This document shows positions 7,605 through 13,172 of a stretch of 13,172 nt of DNA, piece by piece; positions within the stretch are counted from its first letter, which is position 1; each line of letters opens with the position of its first letter. The notes below the pieces were generated by a model. The model saw nothing but the letters and a program-made list of their open reading frames with translations, did no database searches and was not told the origin of the DNA. Location of the stretch: assembly GCA_964438715.1 (NCBI GenBank), contig CAYTLQ010000302.1, positions 1 to 13,172 on the forward strand, read 5' to 3'. This stretch comes from CAYTLQ01 sp964438715. Its GTDB lineage: Bacteria > Bacteroidota > Ignavibacteria > Ignavibacteriales > Ignavibacteriaceae. The position numbers and the translations under genes are program-made.

Positions 7605-8057
7605 TCACTGACCCCAGCGCAGTATTTCGATTCTGACCTCAACTATGCCGTCATTGACCATTCCTAAACTCTTCGCACAACCTAAACTAACATCGATAAT
7701 TCTATCAGGTCTGAATGGCATTCTATCGTTTATGCGAATTATAGCTGATTTGCTATTCCTGAGATTGATAATTCTCGCTATTGTTTCAAATGGCCAATCG
7801 GGGTGTGCTGCTGTAAGACCATACATATCATAAATTTCACCATTTGCTGTTTTTCTGCCATGATACTTATCGGCATAATACGAGGCAACGCCGGTAAAGA
7901 CAGCAACTATGTTAGTGGTGTCAGTGTTCTCCCAATGGGTCTGTGAAGTTTTGACATTATTTTCGTTTGTATAGCGAACGGTTGCAGAGCAGGCGCTAAA
8001 AAGAAACAGGAGTATTGCAGTGAGAACAATGTTAATTGTCTTCCGGTTTTGCATCAT
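7605..8057 (-). CDS. rlpA: RlpA-family lipoprotein (septal ring lytic transglycosylase type), without SPOR domain
   Basis: A 150-residue lipoprotein with a basic start, a hydrophobic stretch and a lipobox-like FSAC, giving Cys23 as the lipidated residue. From about residue 54 it is a double-psi beta-barrel of the RlpA type: GVASYYADKYHGRKTANGE, LTAAHPDWPF, INDRMPF and RIIDVSLG. Glu74, His85 and Asp111 keep exactly the spacing (11 and 26 residues) of the P. aeruginosa RlpA residues Glu120, His131 and Asp157, so activity on denuded peptidoglycan strands is plausible. It ends right after the barrel and lacks the C-terminal SPOR domain found in E. coli and Pseudomonas proteins. How it would be brought to the septum is therefore open. 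The ATG lies 26 nt inside the end of lnt; a second ATG follows immediately. It is the last gene of the operon. Confidence 0.92.
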   Translation of the reverse strand: MMQNRKTINIVLTAILLFLFSACSATVRYTNENNVKTSQTHWENTDTTNIVAVFTGVASYYADKYHGRKTANGEIYDMYGLTAAHPDWPFETIARIINLRNSKSAIIRINDRMPFRPDRIIDVSLGCAKSLGMVNDGIVEVRIEILRWGQ

Positions 8058-9717
8058 TATTCTTAAATAAAAAGTTGCTAAGTATTTTTATCAAAGTTAC
8101 TCCAACAATCCATACAGAGAAAGTGACACACACGCCGGGTATTAAAAAGCGGTTTTTTGAGTAAAATGTCAATTGATTATTAAGTTTCATTTTATATTCA
8201 CGGCTTGTGCGTTCGTACATGTTTGTTTGGGAAATTGTTCTTCCGAATTCATCAATAATGCAACTTATTCCGCCATTAGCAGTGCGAATGAGCGGTTTCC
8301 TGTTTTCAACTGCCCGCAAGGCGGCAAAGTCCTTATGCTGGTAGGGACCTGAAGTATTACCATACCAGCTATCGTTAGTTACTACTACTAATGCCTGTGC
8401 ACCTTTTTCACACATTGAAGCGATAAGCTCCGGATAAATTGACTCATAACAAATTACTGCTCCTATTTTTGCAACACCGCCATCTTTCATACGCACCTGA
8501 AAAACTGTAGTATCTCTGCCGACATTCCAACCACCAAGACCCACTCCCCATCTAAAAAATTCACCAAGAAGTGGTATCTGATCAACGAATGGTACCCGTT
8601 CACCAAATGGTACTAATTTCATTTTTCCGTATTTCTGTATATCCGGATCATTGGGATGATAGAGATAAATAGCATTGTATGTTGCATAATAAAAGTTGGC
8701 AATCTTATTATACTTTACATCTGGTGGCATAGAGTCACCTTTTGCATAATGTCTTATGTCCGGCATCCCTGTAAGCAGAGGAATTTGTGTTCCCGAAAGA
8801 AAGGCTGTAAGAGAATCTCTTGCTTCGGGATACGGTCCTAACATTAAATAGACGGGAAGAGCAGTTTCGGGCCAAACGATTAAATCAGTTTCAGATGTAA
8901 CGGCTTTATGAGATAAAGTCGTATAAATTTTAAGAATATCATTCAGATTTCCTCCGGACCATTTTTCATAAGGATCGAGATTTGGTTGAACAACAACTGC
9001 AGAGAACTCCTTCCCGGTGAAAGATCTGCTGTTCAACTTTATAATTCCGGTGACAAGTGGAATTAAAAAAAGCAACAATGCAAAGGAAGCAAAGATATTT
9101 CTTTTCTTTTCTAAATGAGCAATGTGCGCGATGTAACTTTTGAAAAGAAGTATATTTATTAAGATCAATAAAAATGTTAATCCATAGGGTCCGATGGTAT
9201 CTGCAATCTGAATAAATACAGTAAAGGTACTTAACCCATTATGGAGATTTAACCAGGGAAAACTCCAATCGGTAAGTGTGTAAAAAAATTCATAGCTTAC
9301 CCAAAAAAACGGCAAAAACCAGAGAGCGGTATTTTTCCGGAATAATTTTGCGGCATAATAATAAAGTGTGGAAGGCAATAGAAAAAATATCGGATTCAAA
9401 AAGAGAACAAGAAACCCCCCGATCATAAGAAAGTAGTCTATTGCCTCTGTATAAGCCCCAACCCAATACACACTAAATAGAGAAAATACGAATGCCATGA
9501 AATATGTTTCCTTGTTTATTGCCAGTAGGCTTTCTCTTTTTTCTAAAACAATAAAATAAGGAATCAAGGCAAAGAATAAAGTTACCGGAAGTGGCACTGG
9601 TGAAAAGCCGGCGGCAAGCAGTATTCCGGATGTTGCCAATAGCAATCTGTCCTTTTTAAGTTGAGATCTTTCTTCCGGAGTTTTTGGGATTCGCTTAAAT
9701 AAATTTTTTAATTTCAT
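8032..9717 (-). CDS. lnt: Apolipoprotein N-acyltransferase
   Basis: An inner-membrane enzyme that adds the third acyl chain to the N-terminal cysteine of lipoproteins, a prerequisite for export to the outer membrane. About 220 N-terminal residues hold several membrane segments (from about residue 27), followed by a periplasmic nitrilase domain (about 237-500) and a C-terminal anchor (about 525-548). The catalytic triad is clear: Glu284 in VWPETALP, Lys367 in KMKLVPFGE and Cys423 in AVICYESIYPE. The downstream VVTNDSWYG, QHKDFAALRAVENR and RTANGG motifs are also present. At 561 residues it is somewhat longer than E. coli Lnt (512), partly through a basic N-terminal extension. Its start overlaps the DedA stop (ATGA), and its end overlaps the start of rlpA, itself a lipoprotein gene. 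Confidence 0.97.
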   Translation of the reverse strand: MKLKNLFKRIPKTPEERSQLKKDRLLLATSGILLAAGFSPVPLPVTLFFALIPYFIVLEKRESLLAINKETYFMAFVFSLFSVYWVGAYTEAIDYFLMIGGFLVLFLNPIFFLLPSTLYYYAAKLFRKNTALWFLPFFWVSYEFFYTLTDWSFPWLNLHNGLSTFTVFIQIADTIGPYGLTFLLILINILLFKSYIAHIAHLEKKRNIFASFALLLFLIPLVTGIIKLNSRSFTGKEFSAVVVQPNLDPYEKWSGGNLNDILKIYTTLSHKAVTSETDLIVWPETALPVYLMLGPYPEARDSLTAFLSGTQIPLLTGMPDIRHYAKGDSMPPDVKYNKIANFYYATYNAIYLYHPNDPDIQKYGKMKLVPFGERVPFVDQIPLLGEFFRWGVGLGGWNVGRDTTVFQVRMKDGGVAKIGAVICYESIYPELIASMCEKGAQALVVVTNDSWYGNTSGPYQHKDFAALRAVENRKPLIRTANGGISCIIDEFGRTISQTNMYERTSREYKMKLNNQLTFYSKNRFLIPGVCVTFSVWIVGVTLIKILSNFLFKNNDAKPEDN

Positions 9718-10319
9718 TTTTTATATTTTTTTTTGAGATAGCGTATGAACAGAAACAGAACGGCAACGCCTACAATAACCATAATAGTGTTCGCATAGAT
9801 TACCATATATTTCTGAATTACATCAAGGTTTTCTCCGAATAAAATACCCAATGCAAGTAAAATTATGTTCCACAAAATAGAACTGGCTAGGGACAACCAA
9901 AATGTTCTGTGTAATGGTAGTTCACTAACACCGGCAAAGAAAGAAATAACAGAACGAATTCCGGGAATAAACCTGTTAAATAAAATTATGTAATATCCGT
10001 ATTTGGTAAACCAGTCCTCAGCGGTTTTAAGGCTTTCCGGAGTGATGAATTTTAATTTCCCCGCCCTTATGAGTTTTTGATCGGTTTGTTTACCAAGATA
10101 ATAAAGAAACATAAAACCAACCTGTGTACCAATTGTTGTTGTAAATAGTGCGGGGAAAAAACTGATGGTTGATTTTGCAATTAGCGTTCCTCCGATAATG
10201 ATCAAAACATCACTTGGGGAGGGAGGAAAAATGTTTTCGATAAATGGGATTACCAACAGGGCAAAATAAATAAGATATGGGTTAGAAGATGCCAGAAAGT
10301 CGAAGAAGGCTTGAAACAT
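9714..10319 (-). CDS. DedA/VTT-family integral membrane protein
   Basis: A 201-residue membrane protein of the DedA (SNARE-associated/VTT) family. Visible marks are an N-terminal amphipathic stretch, IPFIENIFPPSPSDVLIIIGG with the conserved Glu28 and proline-rich re-entrant loop, and FNRFIPGIRSVISFFAGVSELP with Arg116 and Arg122. A further hydrophobic segment (150-162), a C-terminal membrane helix (about 173-194) and a basic tail follow. Family members flip phospholipids or polyprenyl phosphate, or support proton-motive-force homeostasis; which applies here cannot be told. It starts 3 nt after ispF stops, and its TGA overlaps the lnt ATG as ATGA. Its place between an isoprenoid gene and lnt is compatible with a lipid-carrier role, but that is an inference. 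Confidence 0.93.
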   Translation of the reverse strand: MFQAFFDFLASSNPYLIYFALLVIPFIENIFPPSPSDVLIIIGGTLIAKSTISFFPALFTTTIGTQVGFMFLYYLGKQTDQKLIRAGKLKFITPESLKTAEDWFTKYGYYIILFNRFIPGIRSVISFFAGVSELPLHRTFWLSLASSILWNIILLALGILFGENLDVIQKYMVIYANTIMVIVGVAVLFLFIRYLKKKYKK

Positions 10320-10322
10320 TAA

Positions 10323-10814
10323 TTACCGGACCCGGAACCTGTATAACAAAACAACAGCATACGCGGCAATACCTTCTGCTCTGCCAATTGCTCCAAGCTT
10401 TTCAGTTGTGGTAGCTTTTATTGAAATATCGTCTTTTGCTACACCCAGAATTTCAGCAATAATTTTCCGCATTGATGGAATATGTGAAGCAAGTTTTGGT
10501 TTCTCAGCAAGAACCATTACATCCGCATTACTGAGTTTGTACCCTTTTGAAAGTATAAGTTCATTAACATGAGAGAGCAGTTTTTTACTATCAATGTCTT
10601 TAAATCTATCATCGGTATTTGGAAAATGTTTTCCTATATCACCTAATGAAAGTGCGCCCAGCATTGCATCGCAAAGTGCGTGTAATATGACATCTGCATC
10701 AGAGTGTCCGAGAAGCCCCTCCTCGTTGGGGATTTCAACACCGCCGAGAAATAACTTCCTCCCTGGAGCAAATGTATGAATATCAAAACCGTTACCTATT
10801 CGGAAATTGTTCAA
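10323..10814 (-). CDS. ispF: 2-C-methyl-D-erythritol 2,4-cyclodiphosphate synthase (TTG start)
   Basis: The fifth enzyme of the MEP isoprenoid pathway; it cyclises 4-diphosphocytidyl-2-C-methylerythritol 2-phosphate with release of CMP, normally as a cytosolic homotrimer. The 163 residues span the whole family. The zinc ligands Asp11 and His13 (GFDIHTF) and His45 (DVILHALCDA) are present, with GHSDADV, GDIGKHFPNTD, the KATTTEKLG substrate motif and GRAEGIAAYA at the end. The start codon is TTG at 10814-10812. An in-frame TGA lies four codons upstream (10826-10824), and no ATG or GTG occurs before the essential RIGNGFD segment, so TTG is effectively forced. It overlaps the acylphosphatase stop as TTGA, which suggests reinitiation by ribosomes finishing that gene. 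ispD, often adjacent or fused, is not in the window. Confidence 0.97.
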   Translation of the reverse strand: MNNFRIGNGFDIHTFAPGRKLFLGGVEIPNEEGLLGHSDADVILHALCDAMLGALSLGDIGKHFPNTDDRFKDIDSKKLLSHVNELILSKGYKLSNADVMVLAEKPKLASHIPSMRKIIAEILGVAKDDISIKATTTEKLGAIGRAEGIAAYAVVLLYRFRVR

Positions 10815-11092
10815 TGCCTGATCTCAAATGTTGAAAATTCTGATTTATATTCACTCCAATCAATGGTGTATTTCGAAACTCTTGAGTGAGTTGGACCTTT
10901 TATAACTTCCTTAATAAAACTCTCAAGAACTTCTTTATCACCTTCGGCTATGGTTAAAACATCTCCGTTATACAGATTTTTCACATAACCGGTAATGTTC
11001 AATCTGACGGCAATCCTTAATACATAATAACGGAAACCAACGCCCTGAACGAGACCCTGAACAGTAATTTCCACTCTTGCAAGAGACTTCAT
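10811..11092 (-). CDS. acyP: Acylphosphatase
   Basis: A small cytosolic enzyme that hydrolyses carboxyl-phosphate bonds such as those in acetyl phosphate or 1,3-bisphosphoglycerate. At 93 residues it has the usual length and fold pattern. The signature VQGLVQGVGFRYYVLRIA contains the phosphate-binding loop with Arg21. Asn39 in GYVKNLYNGDV is the second catalytic residue, 18 residues on, as between Arg23 and Asn41 of the mammalian enzymes. The conserved ending (GPTHSRVSKYTIDW) is present. Its ATG overlaps the transporter's TGA as ATGA, and its own TGA overlaps the ispF TTG, so it is coupled on both sides. Its physiological substrate in this operon is not evident. Confidence 0.96.
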   Translation of the reverse strand: MKSLARVEITVQGLVQGVGFRYYVLRIAVRLNITGYVKNLYNGDVLTIAEGDKEVLESFIKEVIKGPTHSRVSKYTIDWSEYKSEFSTFEIRH

Positions 11093-11997
11093 TTCTTATC
11101 TTTATTCAATAATTCTGATACTAAAATACCGGTAAGTATAAATGCTGATCCGACTATTCCAAAGATAGACATTTTCTCATTGAGGATAAAGAATGCAAAA
11201 ATTCCGGCAAAAATTGGTTCCATTGAGAATATTATACTTGCCCGGGTTGGCGTAACATATTTCTGGAAGCGTGTTTGTAAATAAGTTGTAAGCACTGTCG
11301 CAAAAAGTGATGTATAGACGATGGCAAGAAGTACCTCTGTTTTTAAACTAAAACGAATTGTTTCAAGACCGGTTGCCGCAAACAAAGGGATACAGATAAT
11401 ACTTAACACACCTGTAACAAGTATCTGAAAAAAGGTTAGGAATTTTGTATCTACATCACCGGAAATCTCATCGAGGTAAATTATGTACACTGCATAAAAT
11501 ACCGCACAAATTAAAGTAAGGAAATCACCAATATTAAAGCTGTTTCCAACTTCGAATAAAATATCAAAAAATGATGTTCCCTTGCTGGAGAGAAAAATGA
11601 TTCCTATGGTTGCAAGTAAAATTGCTATAAGACTTTGTACAGATGGAATTTTTCGATCTTTAATAGTCTGAAGAATTGGAGTAAAAATAACAAATAAGCC
11701 CGTTATAAATGCTGATTTCGTTGCCGTTGTATAAATCAGTCCGATGGTTTGTGTCGCAAAACCGATGAAAAGATATAGTCCGAGTATAGATGATTTTACT
11801 ACCTGCGATTTGTTTTGTTGCGGAATAAGACGGTAAACAAAAGGTAAAAGAAGAAACGAGGCTATTACAAATCGTAATGAAACGAATACCATTGGCGATA
11901 TTCCTGCGAGAGCAGATTTTATGATGACAAAAGTGCCGCCCCAGATAAGAGCGTTGGTAAATAGCGCCGCCTCGTAACGCAATTTCGTATGTTGCAT
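11089..11997 (-). CDS. EamA-family (DMT superfamily) transporter
   Basis: An inner-membrane protein of 302 residues with about ten predicted membrane segments arranged as two EamA repeats (about 9-136 and 155-293). Typical marks are NALIWGGTFVIIKSAL and RFVIASFLLLPF in the first repeat, and SMEPIFAGIFAFFILNEKMSIFG with Glu260 in the second. Family members export metabolites, amino acids or related small molecules, but the substrate cannot be read from the sequence. It lies 43 nt after era and shares an ATGA overlap with the acylphosphatase gene. A small hairpin covers the positions just before its ATG, which also lacks a strong Shine-Dalgarno sequence. Confidence 0.93.
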   Translation of the reverse strand: MQHTKLRYEAALFTNALIWGGTFVIIKSALAGISPMVFVSLRFVIASFLLLPFVYRLIPQQNKSQVVKSSILGLYLFIGFATQTIGLIYTTATKSAFITGLFVIFTPILQTIKDRKIPSVQSLIAILLATIGIIFLSSKGTSFFDILFEVGNSFNIGDFLTLICAVFYAVYIIYLDEISGDVDTKFLTFFQILVTGVLSIICIPLFAATGLETIRFSLKTEVLLAIVYTSLFATVLTTYLQTRFQKYVTPTRASIIFSMEPIFAGIFAFFILNEKMSIFGIVGSAFILTGILVSELLNKDKK

Positions 11998-11998
11998 T

Positions 11999-12012
11999 TA
12001 TCTCGTCAGATA
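11999..12012 (-). promoter_or_regulatory. Small hairpin immediately upstream of the EamA transporter start
   Basis: On the minus strand TATCT-GACG-AGATA forms a 5-bp stem with a 4-nt loop and ends one base before the ATG. The only purine-rich, Shine-Dalgarno-like stretch (GACGAGA) is partly inside it, so the fold could modulate initiation. The stem is short and AT-rich, so stability in the cell is doubtful. Confidence 0.25.
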
Positions 12013-12040
12013 TGATAAAAGAAATATGAAACTATGGTTC

Positions 12041-12988
12041 TTAATCATTATCGGGCTCATAACCAAATCTTTTAAGAGCGTTTTCGTCTTTTCTCCATGC
12101 GTTTTTTACTTTTACATGGAGATCAAGGTAAACACTGCGATCAAGGAATGATTCGATATCCTTGCGGGAATTTTCACCAAGTAATTTTAACGCTTTGCCT
12201 CCTTTACCAATGACAATTGCCTTTTGAGAATCTCTTTCAACATAAATTTCAACAGAAATGAAATTTTTTCCGTTCAGTCGTTCTTTAAATTCGATAACTT
12301 TGGTTTCACAACTGTAAGGAACTTCATCATGATATAATTCAAGAATCTTTTCACGGATAATTTCTTCTACAAAGAACCTCTCATTTGCAGAAGAAATTAT
12401 ATCATCGGGATAATATTTGGGATGTTCCGGGATATACTGCAAGATTGCATTAACTATTTTTTCTGTATTGAAATTTACCCTGGCTGAAGCAGGGATGATT
12501 ATATCGAAAAACTTTAAGTCCTGATACTTCCTGATTTCAGATTGAATTTTTGGTTCCTGAGCGAGGTCAATTTTATTAATGACAAGGATTTTTGGTTTAT
12601 TAAGTGAGTTGAGTTTACTAAGAAACTCTGCAGGAATTTTTTCGAAAACACTTGTTGTCTCCGTTATATCGACAATAAACAGCAAAACATCGGCATCATC
12701 AATTGACACAAATACAAATCCCATCATTTTTTGTTGCAGTAGGTAATCGGGTTTTAGAATTCCGGGAGTATCCAGAAAAATAATCTGATACATTTCCTCA
12801 GAAAGAATACCAATTATTTGTTTTCGTGTTGTTTGAGGTTTGGCAGTTGTAATGGAAATCTTCTGCCCCAACATAGCATTCATAAGGGTAGATTTACCTG
12901 CATTTGGCAGTCCGATAATGGCAACATAACCACTGCGGACATTTTGCCCCACTTTAGTATGAGGCTTATTTGGGGTGCTTTTTGACAT
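12041..12988 (-). CDS. era: GTPase Era (ribosome small-subunit assembly)
   Basis: An essential GTPase that binds the 3' end of 16S rRNA and helps mature the 30S subunit. The G domain shows G1 GLPNAGKS (26-33), the G2 threonines in PQTTRKQ (51-57), G3 DTPG (73-76), G4 NKID (138-141) and G5 SAR (168-170). The C-terminal KH RNA-binding domain carries VIGKGGKALKLLGENSRKDIE with GKGG at 261-264. The family-typical FVEEIIREKIL and EVPYSCETKVIEF segments link the two. G1 differs slightly from the common GRPNVGKS. About 18 residues precede SGYVAIIG, a little more than in most homologues; a polar, probably disordered N-terminus is likely. It is the first gene of the minus-strand cluster, 138 nt from a divergent tRNA gene. 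Confidence 0.97.
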   Translation of the reverse strand: MSKSTPNKPHTKVGQNVRSGYVAIIGLPNAGKSTLMNAMLGQKISITTAKPQTTRKQIIGILSEEMYQIIFLDTPGILKPDYLLQQKMMGFVFVSIDDADVLLFIVDITETTSVFEKIPAEFLSKLNSLNKPKILVINKIDLAQEPKIQSEIRKYQDLKFFDIIIPASARVNFNTEKIVNAILQYIPEHPKYYPDDIISSANERFFVEEIIREKILELYHDEVPYSCETKVIEFKERLNGKNFISVEIYVERDSQKAIVIGKGGKALKLLGENSRKDIESFLDRSVYLDLHVKVKNAWRKDENALKRFGYEPDND

Positions 12989-13025
12989 ATTTAGTGGAAA
13001 ACTGAAAAATTTTTTGCTGTTTTGC

Positions 13026-13036
13026 CCGTTAAACGG
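13026..13036. repeat. 11-nt inverted repeat CCGTT-A-AACGG in the era leader
   Basis: The two 5-nt arms are perfect and lie 38 nt upstream of the era start, downstream of the possible -10 element on that strand. It could be a protein binding site. The one-base centre makes an RNA hairpin unlikely. Functional significance is unproven. Confidence 0.2.
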
Positions 13037-13054
13037 TTTTTGACAGAAAACGCA

Positions 13055-13060
13055 ATTATA
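13055..13060 (-). promoter_or_regulatory. Possible -10 element (TATAAT) for the era operon
   Basis: Read on the minus strand this is an exact TATAAT, about 66 nt upstream of the era ATG and inside the divergent era/tRNA space. No good -35 box was found at 16-19 nt, and TATAAT can arise by chance in such AT-rich sequence, so it is a candidate only. Confidence 0.3.
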
Positions 13061-13126
13061 TTAATTGAACATAAAACCTTATATTTAAGGTTTAAATGTA
13101 GTTAAATATTGTGTCTTAATAAAAAT

Positions 13127-13172
13127 GCGGGTGTGGCGGAACTGGCAGACGCGCCAGACTTAGGATCTGGTG
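13127..13172 (+). tRNA. tRNA-Leu (anticodon UAG), 3' part cut off by the window end
   Basis: The visible 46 nt match the 5' half of a bacterial leucine tRNA. The acceptor strand is GCGGGTG (13127-13133), followed by TG. The D stem is GCG (13136-13138) with CGC (13150-13152), and the D loop carries the invariant GG (13144-13145). The anticodon stem CCAGA (13154-13158) pairs with TCTGG (13166-13170) around the loop CTTAGGA, giving anticodon TAG at 13161-13163, which reads CUA and other CUN codons. The long variable arm, T arm and acceptor 3' strand lie outside the window. It is divergent from era. Confidence 0.95.

Noticed and set aside
7645..7833. Plus-strand open frame opposite rlpA
   Set aside because: It is antisense to the RlpA barrel, whose active-site residues are all conserved, and it shows no independent coding signal.
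8656..8841. Plus-strand open frame opposite lnt
   Set aside because: It is antisense to the nitrilase domain of lnt and has no recognisable features.
10594..10779. Plus-strand open frame opposite ispF
   Set aside because: It mirrors the zinc-binding region of ispF, so it is a shadow frame.
1..13172. Mobile elements, CRISPR arrays, phage or defence genes
   Set aside because: I saw no transposase, integrase, spaced direct repeats or defence-family motifs. The genes are housekeeping or common accessory types in uniform sequence.

Overview
The window looks like ordinary chromosomal sequence from an AT-rich, Gram-negative member of the Bacteroidota/Chlorobi (FCB) group, most probably an Ignavibacteria-like lineage (inference). 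The first 250 bases encode the tail of a secreted protein with a type IX secretion sorting domain opening with NPFNPSTTIQF, a form typical of Ignavibacteria. The Lnt and RlpA genes imply an outer membrane with triacylated lipoproteins. Strong Shine-Dalgarno sites are rare, as is common in this group.

Left part, plus strand (1-7436): the sorting-domain tail ends at a clear intrinsic terminator. It is followed by ppk1 (polyphosphate kinase 1), a response regulator fused to a PP2C/SpoIIE-type phosphatase, hemL (glutamate-1-semialdehyde aminomutase, tetrapyrrole synthesis), and, 5 nt further on, a secreted protein with a GH2-type sugar-binding jelly roll and a GH15-like (alpha/alpha)6 catalytic domain. 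Ppk1 and the regulator are both signalling or stress related and could share a transcript. A possible TAnnTTTG promoter element before hemL suggests it starts a separate unit with the glycosidase gene.

Right part, minus strand (12988 down to 7605): seven tightly packed genes read era, EamA-family transporter, acylphosphatase, ispF, DedA-family membrane protein, lnt, rlpA. From the transporter to rlpA the junctions are ATGA, TTGA, 3 nt, ATGA and a 26-nt overlap, so this is almost certainly one translationally coupled operon. Its themes are ribosome maturation (Era), isoprenoid synthesis (IspF), membrane homeostasis (DedA), and lipoprotein acylation and cell wall remodelling (Lnt, RlpA). The two gene sets converge on 7437-7604, which holds only weak hairpins.

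Right edge: a tRNA-Leu (anticodon UAG) on the plus strand, divergent from era, is cut by the window end.

No mobile element, CRISPR array, phage gene or obvious new multi-gene system is visible. The points most worth a second look are the sugar-binding/GH15-like enzyme, the orphan regulator-phosphatase beside ppk1, the forced TTG start of ispF inside a chain of overlaps, and the lnt-rlpA overlap.
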